DNA of 64,000 nucleotides. It comes from Oscheius dolichura. Taxonomy: Eukaryota > Nematoda > Chromadorea > Rhabditida > Rhabditidae. Both the position numbers and the translations under genes were made by a program. The stretch spans positions 12,524,001-12,588,000 of the forward strand of contig OW051497.1 of the NCBI GenBank assembly GCA_932521035.1. The letters run 5' to 3'. Below the pieces are notes generated by a model. It was not told the origin of the DNA, searched no databases, and was given only the letters and a program-made list of their open reading frames with translations. Below, piece after piece: positions 13,781 through 25,293 of this stretch (the first letter of the stretch is position 1; each line of letters begins with the position of its first letter).

Positions 13781-15159
13781 GCAGAAGAATTTTTGAATGG
13801 ATGATCATGAGCGAAGGGCACAATATTCTTCTAATTCTCCACTGAAGCAGAGGCAATTAGCCGTCTTAACGAGGTTACTTTAAATGCAATCAAACGTTTC
13901 CGTGAACTTCTGAAGAGGCAGCGTCACAATGCGAAGGCGTAGATCATGGTAAAAAATCATCCCAAGAATTCTCCGACTCTAATTTTCAGTAACAAGAAGA
14001 TCTTGTTTCAATAAATAGAATTGAAACTGAATTTTGTTGGCAGATTAGAAGTAACACTTCGTCGCCAACGCATAGAACAGCAAATGAAGACATTCTCACG
14101 AAAGGGAAAAGATAGGAAATTATCCCACTGACGTAGCAGGAAAATATCAGGTATTCTATGGTATCTGTGGCAATCAGCCATTAGTGCATTGAGTGATAAA
14201 GGGGGCATAATGGAGGAAGAGATTCCTTCCAATGAGAACAAGAGGAATTTAAGGTGTGCCCGAGCCTGTTAGAAATTATCCGTAGCAACCTATTGTAGTT
14301 TTCCAGGTAGGGAACTAGATATTCGCAGAGGCTTTGAATCTCGGTAAAGTCACAGGAACCTTTTCGTTTTAGCAATAGATTCCCGCTTGCCTATTCCTAA
14401 CCAAACCAGCAGATTGAGATCCCTAGGTACAGTCATGTTTAAGAGCCTCGCAAAAAATCTATTCCAAATATATTTAATTTTCCTGGATCAAGCTAAAAAT
14501 AGCTAATCCTCCACGTGACTAGGCGGATAAAGAATCCACCGGTGACGTTAATATTAGAAATCAGAGGGATTATCACTGTGATCTAAGTGCTATCGTTTTC
14601 CCGCCGTCGGCAAAATGAAAAACCAACATTGTAGTCTCGCCTCTGCAAAGTTTGGAAAGCTATCAAATAGCGGTAGTTGGATTGTATTACTGAAAAAAAC
14701 TCACAAGCTCTCCAAAGTTGTGTCCTCTAATCAGATTGACCATTGTGCTACATAGTATATGATAATTATGGGGAAAATCTGAAAAAAAAACAGATCAATT
14801 GCGCTAATCAGTAGCTGAGCGACATTGCAATGCGAGAAGACGGTCAAAACTTTGTCCGTGAAAAGATAAGCCTGATGAAACGCGGCCATTTAAAAGTACA
14901 GAACAAACAATTTGAAGGACATCAAGAAATAGATCAGTTTCCGGATTGCCGTTCCCGTTCCTTCCTGGGTATCTTGCTTGATTCTATTTGCTGAGCGCCT
15001 AAAATCTAAGCGCCAGATATTGATAGTGTGGCTGAAAAGTGCTTAGGTCCAGTGCTTCTTTTTGATAGACAAACAGCGCTGTGTTCGTGAGTTTGTTTGG
15101 CGCGAAACTGGACACCTTGGGCCATCCTTTCGGTCAGTTGCCGCCACAGGCAGTCCCGG
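13781..15159. other. Intergenic region with no gene I can support
   Basis: AT-rich sequence with short unrelated open frames on both strands and no coherent splice-linked reading frame. It lies upstream of both the minus-strand OXR1-like gene and the plus-strand LDLa gene, so promoters for both are expected here. Confidence 0.4.
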
Positions 15160-16631
15160 ATGACCATGTCGCTTCTGATTGTTCCGCTATCATTTGTCCT
15201 TTGCCAGGCCCACCGTTTCGGACCTCCGACATTCCCCCAGATGGTTAGTTGACCGTTTCTGAGAATAACAATGATATACAGAGAACCCTACCGTCGCTTG
15301 CCCCGTCGGCTTCCTCAGGCATCGCTCGCAGTGACTCTTTATTTGACTACGCCGGCAGAGTATACCCCCTTGACATGATATTACCACAAAAAGCTTCCAG
15401 GATGATCCGGACTATCCTATTGAGCCAGAGTTTAAAGTAGTCCAGCCTCCAGATTTCGGGATCCCTAGGATTTCCATGCCTTACATTGCTCCGCCAGCAC
15501 CATCCGTGACCCAAACTAGACCTCCCGTAGCTCCTCCTAGGGTTTCCATAGGCCCCTTTGAGCCGGCTCCTCAACCCGAAATTCCCGAAATTCCTGAAAT
15601 TCCCGAAGAAGAAGAGGAAGAAGAAGAAGCTGAGCTCCCAGCGACTGCGATCCCTCTCGTGAAAACCACTGACAAAACAAGCACTTCTTTTGAAATCAAC
15701 TACTGTGACAGCGTAAGTTAGCAAACAGGGCGGCTGACCACTGCTTAGAGAGAGTTCCCAGACGAGGTGCTCGCCTCCTACGGCTTAGAGAGATTAGACT
15801 ATTTCATTTGGAACACTACCTGCTCCGACGTCTTCTACCAGTGTTCAATCGGGCTAACATTCCTGCTGAAATGCACTTCGCCCGATCAAGCATTTGACAG
15901 AAACACTCATAACTGCAATTTCCGAAATGCTGTAAAAGTGTGTCCTGATTATGACCACGTTATGCACTGCAGTAAGTATTTCTCCATTTCATGAAATGTG
16001 CGGTTTGTAGCAATCAAGGAAACATGTACTGAACAGGAATATGCTTGCTGCTCGATGCCTCAACAGTGCTTACCGTTGACCAAACGTTGTGATGGCCATG
16101 CAGATTGCTCCGATGGAGATGACGAGAACAACTGTCGTATGTGACAAATAATCCTCCCGCTATATTATTTAGCTTCCTGCGCAAAGGACGAATTTGCCTG
16201 TGTCAAGAGCGGTAGATGTATCCCAGCCGCGCAAAGGTGTGATGGAAACGCCGACGACTGTGGAGATGGAAGTAATACCGATGAAATTGGATGCAGTCGC
16301 AATTCAAGTAAACTTTACTTAAAATCTGGGCATCTTTCTTCATTTATCAGCCTGCGTCGGGAAGTTTATGTGCAGTGAATCTCGAGAAGGAACATCTTGT
16401 ATTGAATGGCAACGTCACTGTGACGGGCACAAGGACTGTTACATGGGAGAGGACGAAGTTAATTGTAGTAAGTGAAATCTCCCTTTGGTATTTATTCCGT
16501 TTGAAGGATCACAATCCGAAACTGGGAAATACATCCTATGTGAGAATCAGAAACAATCAGTACAAAAGCAAGAATGGTGCGATGGTCATAGTGACTGTGC
16601 TGACGGTTCGGATGAAAAATACTGCTATTGA
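15160..16631 (+). CDS. Secreted chitin-binding (peritrophin-A type) protein with four LDL-receptor class A domains
   Basis: Eight exons, all phases consistent: 15160-15243, 15282-15359, 15401-15712, 15749-15971, 16011-16136, 16173-16307, ~16350-16466 and ~16506-16631. About 400 residues. The N-terminus is a signal peptide ([17 protein letters not shown]); ATG at 15160 or 15166. A Pro/Glu-rich linker with a run of eight Glu follows. Then comes a CBM14/peritrophin-A domain (CSDVFYQCS, spaced cysteines). Four LDLa repeats follow, one per exon, each with CDGxxDCxDGxDE-type calcium-binding acidic residues; the third is altered (MGEDE). The protein ends right after the fourth repeat. No polysaccharide deacetylase domain, so it is not a complete serpentine/vermiform-type enzyme. 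Likely extracellular matrix or cuticle/eggshell chitin binding. Confidence 0.85.
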
Positions 16632-16657
16632 TACCGGTGGCAGAGTTATTTATTTAT

Positions 16658-16670
16658 TTTATTAAATAAA
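16658..16670. terminator. Bidirectional polyadenylation signal
   Basis: The palindrome TTTATTAAATAAA gives AATAAA on the plus strand (16665-16670), 33 bp after the LDLa stop. It also gives AATAAA on the minus strand (16663-16658), 27 bp after the stop of the convergent TMEM53-like gene. Confidence 0.7.
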
Positions 16671-16689
16671 TCATGGTTATCCATACGTT

Positions 16690-17982
16690 TTAGAGTTTGG
16701 GTTTTGTCTTCAGAGCTTCTAGGAAGCGATCTACAAAGTCGTGGTACTCCCTGGAGTAGAAACGCATGTGGCTCACATGAGGTGATCCCTAATACGGATT
16801 AAAGAAGTAAGTAATAAGCGTACCAGTAGGTGAAGTAGACGGACAACTGTCCCGGCTTTGTACTGAGAACGGGCGAAATCCAGCGTCGACCTAATTGAGA
16901 CTGCCATAAACTACAATAAAAAGACTTACGCAAAGGGACAAATAATATCAGCTTCCGAAAATACGAAAAATTGAACTTCTGGTGTATGCGGATGGCTGGC
17001 CAAGTAGTCGTAGCCACTCCAGTCTTTAACACTCATCCCAAGAGAACGCCGGGCAGCTAGCTAAACATCCCCTTATTTCTAGTAGAAAGATAACATACCT
17101 TGCTATAAAGAGCAACCAGTCGAGATATACAGAAGAGACTTTCTTTAAAGGAAGCCTTCTTCAGCTCGTCTGCGTGTGAAACGGTCCATACATTAAAATA
17201 ATTCCAGAGAGACGCGAATCCCAAGTCAATTGGAACGCTAAATAGAGTGTGCCTGATGATCCCTTCGAAAGTGACCTTAATAGAGTATTCCGCGGGCTCT
17301 TTGAAGTAGTTTCAGTTCAGGATAGTTCATGTCAATCGAACATAAAGTCCAGATTCCGTTCATACTTAAGACGTGAAGGGCGACGTCCCTCGTTAGCAGA
17401 ACCTCCTTCAGTTGGGGGATTAGCTGCTCTACATTTTTCCTCGTCTGAAGCGGTCAAGATTCTGAACCCCTGGAATAATTACTTTCAGTAGCATTGATTC
17501 CGTTTCCACATTCTCCGCTGTAAAGCAGAAAGTGTTATACCTGAAGTCTTGTGTTTATCAAGGAGGGAAAAAAGTTGCCCGGTCAGACCTGCCAAGATAA
17601 AATGATAGTGAAAGATGGAGGGAGTCGCGAGGTACGATGGACTTTGGATATATAGAACTGTACAACAGAACATGTAATTGGAGGATACGGTAGGGGGCTC
17701 AATTGTTAACACCTCAAAGAAAGGGGGATTAAATGTGTGCCAGTTAAAATATATGCCCTAATATGACGGAATAAGTCAAGGTGAAGTCAAGGTAGTTTAT
17801 GGGTAAAATAGAGAAAAGGAGTGAGGTTTTCAGTATCATTAGCGTTTCAGTTCTTACCCTTTGTCTTGCCATATCTTGACGTATTTCTCCATGTGCTGTT
17901 GTCTGGCCCCCGCAAAGCCAAGAATAACTACGACGATGCCCATCTTGGGCTCTGTTTCTACATATCCGGCAGAATGTGACAT
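16690..17982 (-). pseudogene. TMEM53/DUF829-like alpha/beta-hydrolase, apparently frameshifted
   Basis: Start ATG 17982 (MSHSAGYVETEPKMG, then VVILGFAGARQQHMEKY). Later exons read HVLSMNGIWTLCSID, VPIDLGFASLWNYF, ASHPHTPEVQFFVFSEADII and, in the last exon, SPHVSHMRFYSREYHDFV, with the stop at 16690-16692. These match the order seen in the intact paralogue at 41.7-42.7 kb and the C-terminus of TMEM53. At the junction that should read FDS-xP, the exon ends in TAT-TAA-G where the paralogue has TTC-GAC-AG: one base is missing and a stop appears. The second exon also does not join exon 1 in phase. Either a young pseudogene or local sequence errors. Substrate of the family is unknown. Confidence 0.7.
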
Positions 17983-18412
17983 TCTGCTGAAGTAGAGGTG
18001 GATTGTGAAGACCTGTTGTCGTGGGGAAGTTTAACTGAATGACTATCAAACGGTTCACCCCAAAAAACTCTTAAAAAACTCCGCTGATAGGAACGGAAAG
18101 ACGATTGCAGTCTTCTTCGGAGTCATAAGAACTTCTTCTTTTCAATTACAAAAGTGTGCAATTTAAATAATACACACTTAAATAATACACACCATGTAAT
18201 CTGTCGACTGTCGACTAGTAGGATTTGCTTCGGACATCCTTAGTTTGCCGGTTTCTTGAGCTGTATTCATGGTGTCTTCATTATTCTCTTTAAAAATAGA
18301 AAAAATGACACCCTTTACTTTTTTTCTTACGTTTGTAAAATATCGTTTATGCTTGAGAGAGAATACAGTAATTCATTCACAAACTGTTTCTATACACGTC
18401 AGTACAAGAGCT
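17983..18412. other. Short intergenic region
   Basis: Between the start of the TMEM53-like gene and the stop of the beta-galactosidase gene, both on the minus strand. It contains two adjacent copies of an ATAATACACAC(T/C) motif at about 18165-18193 and a doubled GTCGACT. No gene seen. Confidence 0.4.
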
Positions 18413-20920
18413 TTATACAGAAAGTTTTTCCTTCATTTGACGAAAGCGATCAAAGTTCGTCGGCTTCATTGTTTCCAGATGATACGTATAAACAGCCGAG
18501 TCGACTGACACCATGGTGCAGAACCTAAAAATTTCGGTCAGCATTGTCGAATACATCTGGTACCGATCATGACAATCGTGGTTTGCTCCTTCCAGCTCAA
18601 TTATCATTACAGAATTCGGTCCCTTTTGGAGGAAAGGAGCAGGAACGTACAGTGTCATCTGGATAGTTCTTGGCTTATAGATCACGGGAACTGTTTACCT
18701 GTGGGCCGGCTGTAGCCCAGTATCTTCCAAGATTATTTCCATTGATGAGCACAACCCCTTTACCCCATCCGGTGGTATCAATGAATGTGTCTGCTATTTG
18801 GGGTACATCCAGTTCTCCAAAGTAAATTCCATGGTCTCCAGCAGCGGCATTCTAAAATAAACTTTTCAACGTTATCTGTAGACCTGCCTGAGGAACCCCC
18901 TTATTCTTCCTAATGGCCTTCTGATACCTAGCGACATCCACTGGGAGTTCAACTGAGCAGTGGGTCCAATTGGTCAGCTCCTTACCATCGAGGTAGACTC
19001 CGGAGAGAATTCCCTACGACTTTTCTGCGATGTAGAGTGATTTTCAAACCTTGTGGTCGTTGATAGTTTCATAAGTTTGCCTTCCTTGGTTTTCTACCAA
19101 GATGTAGAGTATCTTGTGCTCGGGACATTCTGTGAGCTTGACCGATCTGATGGTCACGTCGTTAAAACGGTTGATAAGTGTTCCCTGAAATCATTATGCA
19201 AATTAGTTATTTCTGTACCTGGTAGATCTTATCAAGGTAAACATAGGCGTAATCCTTGAAAGAGGGAATAGTCAGATTCTTTCCACATTCTTCAACTTTC
19301 TAAAAAAGGTGTGTTTTCCCGTAAAAACAGTCTTACTGTGTAATACATCAGGTAGCCCAGGGGATGTTTAACCTGTTCAAAACTGAGTGGCTTATTTGAT
19401 AGCACGCAAGATTTTCCGAAAAACTCGTCAGTTAGCGAGTCAACATGTTGAACTCGAATGGTTCCATAGGCTTTCTTCCTGGAAACAGGAGCCTACAAAC
19501 ATTAGATAGCCTACGTGGAGTTGGAAGGTAGAGTGGCAGGAGGATTGGGCCATCCGGGAATGGATTTGATCCAGTTGCGGATAGTCATGAAATTAGAGGT
19601 GATGTCCCCAGCCTCACTGAGAGGAGCTCCGTAGTCATAAGATGTTACGCAGGGGGCGTTTACTTCGGCTCCGTTCCAGAAGCCGAAATTTGTTCCACCA
19701 TGAATCATGTAGAAATTGATGCTTGCTCCCAGAGAGTACATATCTAATGGAGGTTGCTTCCTCTTACTGGTACTTACGCTGGGCGGACTCTACAATAGAT
19801 CTTCCGGAAGGCAGTTGCTGAGTCTTCTGACCCCAGAGCAGGAGCCACCCTGGATAGAACTCCGAGTTCACGAGAGGACCTCAAATTTTACTGTTTATTC
19901 GATTAGTTGGTCAGACCTCTCCCATTAGGCAGGTATTTCCTTTGGACAGCGAAGGAGTTGTTAATTGCAATAGCTGACTGAGGCCCGAAGTCAACAGTTG
20001 GTAAAACTTCGGGGACAAATCCACATTTCAGGTAGCCATCGCCGTTTCCATCAGCTATAATAATTTTTATCTTAAATTGAAAAATCTTACTGGTGTAAAG
20101 GACGACATTGTTTCCCAGATATCTTCGAACCAGGTCCCTCAACCAGACAGTATAATTCCTGTAGCACATTACACTTGTTAATGATCTCCTTGCCTGTCGC
20201 AAGCATCATAGCTACCATACTCGTTTTCGATCTGGATCATTAAGATTGGGCCATAGTTTTCCCGGAGCATGGGCTTGATCTTCGGGAGTAGAACACTGAA
20301 CCACTTCTCAACTTCTTGTGTAAATCTGAATCCACGCTGTTATTTGCATCAGTAGAAAGAACCTGGGGTCACTGGAGCGTTGTTTCATATCTCCCTTATT
20401 GAGCAGCCACCAGGGAAGCCCGCCATTCTCCCACTCTCCACAGACATACGGGCCAATACGCAGGAGAGTATACATTCCCTATAACATTGAAAAGATCTAG
20501 TTGATTTATACTTACGAAGTTATTGGCGATTCTGCTGAATTCTGTGAAGTTATGTTCTCCATCGAATACGTATCTGGAAGGGCATGCCGTTATCGGAATA
20601 GCAACTTGACCTACTTTCCCTCTTCCAGCTCATGGAAGTTCCACGGGATGTAGTACTGGATGGCATTGAATCCAAGAGCTCGGACCTTTTTCAGTCGGTC
20701 CATCCATTGGTCAGGATGTATTCGGAAATAGTGGATAGATCCCGAAATGTATCGGAAAGGCATTCCGTCAAGCATGAAGCGGTCATTGTCGTAGTCAACT
20801 GAGAAGGACGCTCTAGAATCGACATAACGAGGAAAGATGAGATTGAACTGACGGTGCTTGCGCAGTCGCGAAGAGGAAAGTGCTAAACAGCAGCGGCAGA
20901 AGTAGTAAGAGGCGCATCAT
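18413..20920 (-). CDS. bgal-1: Lysosomal acid beta-galactosidase, glycoside hydrolase family 35
   Basis: Fifteen exons with consistent phases: 20853-20920, 20615-20812, 20516-20573, 20363-20478, 20194-20325, 20091-20158, 19917-20054, 19778-19879, 19515-19743, 19337-19478, 19219-19299, 19050-19184, 18888-19013, 18699-18851, 18413-18658. That gives 663 residues, against 677 for human GLB1. Signal peptide [20 protein letters not shown]35 signature [16 protein letters not shown] near residue 115. Acid/base Glu in QIENEYGSY, nucleophile Glu in NSEFYPGW. Conserved [11 protein letters not shown] and NLGRYW further on. It removes terminal beta-galactose from glycoconjugates in lysosomes (family knowledge). 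Intron 20193-20159 has a GC donor; intron 18887-18852 has either a GC donor or a weak GT donor four codons earlier. The last exon may contain another intron. Confidence 0.93.
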
Positions 20921-21669
20921 TGACGGAGCTTATCAGCCTAGGTCAATATCTATCTATCTATTACGATACAATAAGAAAGCAAACGAAGGTCTGGGAAACC
21001 CAGGGGCAGCCTGGCCTCATGTTTACAACTCCTGCACCCTCATCCATCAGCAACAAGCTTTGGCAGGCAGGGGAAGAACTCAAAGTGACTCTTTTTAGAA
21101 AATGGCCAGTGATGTGGTTTAATGTTTTGAAGAAGGGAGGTTGTAAAGGGGTGGGAGCTATGACCGGAATACATAAATCAGAGAAACTTATTGACATATC
21201 TCGGCAAAACAGATCATAGACAACTGTTATTGTCTAATTTTAATAGTTGGGAAATCACAGAATATCACAGTAAATAGGCTTTGATGAACCGGCACTGTGA
21301 GGGGGAATGCATCATGTTAGATAAACTCTGACGTGAACAAACAAAGAAACTGATCAGTCAAATACCCGCAGATCCTGACGATAAAAACAGAATGAATCCT
21401 AATAGCTGTCCGTTTCGTTATAGGATACCACTCTATGAAGTAATACTCTTTTATTGTCTTAATTGATCATATTATACACAATTTATTTAAAAATAAGTTT
21501 AGCGCTTTTATTACACGATAGTCTCTCCTCAAGAGATCCACACAATAAATGTTAATTTGGACGATGATGGACTACAATATTGATGACGTACATTGAAAAC
21601 TAAAATTAAGGTAATGCGATGTATCTGTTTCAAAGTAGGGCAAATTCCCACTGTTCTTTGGGTAACTGT
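20921..21669. other. Intergenic region
   Basis: About 750 bp upstream of the beta-galactosidase start and downstream of the Gly/His-rich gene stop. Short non-homologous open frames only; no gene seen. Confidence 0.4.
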
Positions 21670-24040
21670 TTAGAAGTGGCGGGGTCCTTGCATAAATGCG
21701 CCGCGGTTCAATCCCTGAGGTGCCTGTGACGCGTTCTGCGCGTTCTGTGCGTTCTGCGCATTCTGCGCTGCCAGGGCGTCGTGGATCAAGTTCATTATCT
21801 TATTCTGTAGCTCGTCTATGACTTGTTGATCACGAAGCGATTCCATTTTTCTCCAGACCATCTTTCCTGAATATCGAGATTAGCCAGGCAGAAAGGCGGC
21901 CACTAACCGAATAGTTCATGAATACTGGAATTGTTTCCGAAGCCAGGCACTTCTCCAACATGCTGTACAGGTCCCGATGCTTCACCAGGCTTAACTGCCG
22001 GGGTTGCCATCGGTACAGGTGGTTTCTTTAAAAAAGATAGGTTATGGTAGATTAGGGAGACCTACCACGGGCATAGGTGCAGCCGGATTGACATCCTTCC
22101 TGGGCGGCGCGTGAGAAGAAGCTAAAATAGGTGGATTAGTATGGCAGTAGAAAAGTTCATCCAGTATTGATGTGGAAAAGCTTTTTTACTGGATGTTTGC
22201 TTCCAAAAGATGTCAATAACGGTAATGAAGTAGAATATTTGACAAGCAGAAACGAAAATACAGGATCTTTTAGTATAAAAAAGAGGAAAGTCAGTCGCGT
22301 GAAAATGAAAGGGAGAGAAGCCCACAAAATATTGCCCGTGGAGGGATTTATGGATTTAGTCTAAACGTTTACTGCTTGTGGCACCCTCCATAATTTGAAC
22401 GATAAAGTTAAGTCAAGAAAATAACTAGACCTGGAGGAGCGGATCCACTTCCGCCGTCGTTCATCTGGAAAACACACGAATTACAAAGGTTGAAGGAGGA
22501 TGACGGGACGTGTTCGAAAGACATGGATGTCGTGTGGTCTTCTTGTAATCTTTCACGCTAACTACTGACTCTCCCTCATTCATTTAAATAAATCTATTGC
22601 TCCTTGTCATTGGTATTTCAAAAGTAAGGCGTAGGTTTTTTCGAGTAAACAGTTCACAAAGCAGACTGTGCGATTCGCCAATAAACACCTGAATATAGGA
22701 ACTATGTTTCTTGTTCAACCTAAAAATGATGGTCTGCCTCCAGCGGTTGGGCCTGGTCCCTCCCTACCAGTTTATAAAAAGGTTGTTTGCAAGCGGCAAA
22801 GTTCTGAGTTTCTTTCCTGCCGAAGACATTTTAATCTATAGGCAAATGCTTTATAGTTAAACTCCGCTGTCAAAACGCTTGAGTGTGAGACAGTTGCAGG
22901 TTAACTGAAAACTTAACTTAACCAGCTGAGGGAGATAACAGCTTGGTAGAAGAGAAAAGCTTGGTTGAGTGAACAAGTTGGAGTTTTGCGCCCCCGTGTT
23001 TTTTTCAAAATGAAACAATGAGTATAACTCGTCAAATGGTTGCAAATACAATTTGCATATTGAGCAGCTAGTGCTCCCACAGGAGGAGAAGCTAAACTTC
23101 TTTCTCAATCGCCGGTCTTGAGTGCAAAGAAGACAATGAGCTGTAAAGTAGTAAATATAAGCAAAGAAGATCCGAGGTTTTTTTATACTAAAAGATCCGA
23201 ATCGATCCCGTTTAATAGAAAGCATGTAGGCAGTAAAGAGTTTTTGAGAAATGTTGAGGATGAAAAATGATAGTCTTTCTAAAAGAAAAGCAGTCTTTGA
23301 CTTGCAACTCAAAACACTAGAGCTAACTGCTCTATAATGATGGGAAGTCCGGAAACAACTCTATTAGGAAAAACAGAAGCTGAATGGATAATGTCACCCA
23401 CCTTAGGACCAAAGAATCCTCCATAAGATCCAGTTGGGTCAGGTGCAGATCCTTGGAAGAGACGCATAGCTTGCATTTGAAGTGGTGGTCCTCCGTGGCC
23501 TCCATGACCTCCATGTCCATGTCCATGACCTCCTGGCCCGCCAGGTCCAGGGCCTCCCATTCCAGGTCGTGGTCCCATGGGTCCGTCGTAGCCACGCATC
23601 GGTGCACCCATTGGACCTCCCATATGTCCAGAAGGGGCCATCAGAGGACGAGGCCCAAGTCCATGTGGTCCACCGCGATGCCCACCACCATGCGGTCCAC
23701 CATGAGGTGGGCCGTGCATTTGTTCAAAGGGACGCATTTTAGGACCCTCATTTCCAAAACGTGACGGCTAAATCGTATTTTTAAATTCAAATAAGTATCT
23801 TCAAACATACTACTCCTGGGGTTGGTCTCTGTTGTCCTTTTCCTCCTCCTTGGCTACGTTGTTGTACACCGCCTTTCTTGACTCCGTTCTTTTGCTCTTG
23901 TTTAATAAGCTAAAAGATAAAATTAAAATGAAATTAAAACAATAAATGAACGCCTGCACATATAATAAACGAATATCAATTAAAAGAAGCGCAACACTCA
24001 CCTTTCCATCTGGTCCAATAGCGCGTCCAGCAGCTCCCAT
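21670..24040 (-). CDS. Gly/His/Pro-rich low-complexity protein of unknown function
   Basis: Seven exons in phase: 24002-24040, 23811-23909, 23402-23767, 22431-22464, 22066-22121, 21908-22025, 21670-21866; 302 residues. The N-terminus (MGAAGRAIGPDGK then LIKQEQKNGVKK) is basic and glutamine-rich. The third exon is dominated by GGPHGG, GPMG and GHGHGG repeats. The C-terminal exon is different: a predicted helix (VWRKMESLRDQQVIDELQ) followed by four AQN repeats. No signal peptide or transmembrane segment. The make-up would suit an RNA- or chromatin-associated scaffold, but I do not recognise the family. The 0.94-kb intron 22465-23401 is long for this locus and may hide exons. Confidence 0.75.
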
Positions 24041-25293
24041 GATTACTGATTAATTTACTGAAAATTATTGAAATTATGAAGTATAAGTCTAATTATGAGA
24101 AAGAGAACGTTTCGGAAAGCGAAGACAGTGTCCTCTATTGATCCGTATAAAGTACGAACGCGTGGAGACGCAGATAATATCCGCTTCGCTTTGAGACCCG
24201 CGTCAGCGTAGTCCTTCAAGTGAATAGACCTCAGTTGAAAGTTGTAACTTTGTAAAGCACTGTGGCACATAGAATAGCGATGATTTGTTATTAAATATGA
24301 AGAACAATAATATTCAAAGAAAAAAACACAAAAAAAGAATATTTTTTAAAAGTATTCTAAAATTTAAAAGGCTGCTTTTGTTTGTTTAGAGTATAATTCT
24401 ATTTGCGGCTATTAAACTGAGAATATTCACATATCTACAACTGAAATTGAATAGAGCACGGCTGATAAGGTTACTTGATGCTATTGAAGTTATATATATC
24501 TGCTAGAATAGATAATGGCAGGCTGATCTGTAAGGCTTAAGCGTTGCCATTCGTTAGCCCTATATCCGGCGACAGCCTTGGCAGCTGACCACATCTGCCC
24601 GTAGTCCATTTAGCTGAGTATCGAGCGCCGTCGTGAATTCGTTTGTTTGGCCTAACCGTGTACTCTAAGGGTTCTTTCCTATCCCCTCTGAATATGACAT
24701 GTTTTTTGTTTGTTTTTCCTTTCTTTTGGGTCGGATTTACCGAACCGTCAGTCGATAAACTCATTGAATTGCAGGTATTTTATGATCCAGCTGCGTCCAC
24801 CCGACAATCCATGGGCAATCCTCTCCTAATGAGGTATGAGCCCTTCAGTTTTTCTACCAGATAAATTCGAAAAATGGCATCATAACCAGAAAGAGTCACA
24901 CGAACTCCTGTAACCAGACTTCAAACCCGACAATTTATTCACCGCTTAGTGGGAAGGCCCAAATTTGTTCTCACTTTCATTCAAACTTTTGATAGATAAT
25001 GGTCACCAGCCACATAAACGCCCACACCTGTTACCTTTTCTCGGCGTTGAACTTTCCCTAAGCCAGTAATTTATGTAGGCGGAGGTTATCAGCTGACTGT
25101 TTAATTGATGCCCCTTTAATGGGCGTTTATCAGTCTTGAGCCGATTTTCGATAGCTAGCCTTCTATATTTGTCTAGTTATACCAAAAATCAGTCTACAGT
25201 GTGCAGTCACGGTTAATTTCCCCTCGCCATAGGTGAAAACCGTGCGTTTTGTTAGTCATTTGACTTTTTGTACATTTCTCTTTGTAGGAACAG
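24041..25293. other. Divergent intergenic region
   Basis: 1.25 kb between the start of the Gly/His-rich gene (-) and the SLC26 gene (+), so it should hold both promoters. A non-coding or short coding 5' exon for SLC26 could lie here, since the first SLC26 exon I can read is preceded by an acceptor (TTTGTAG). No further gene seen. Confidence 0.4.

Noticed and set aside
23384..23764. Plus-strand frames rich in Ser/Met/His over the Gly/His exon
   Set aside because: Shadows of the minus-strand low-complexity exon; no splice context of their own.
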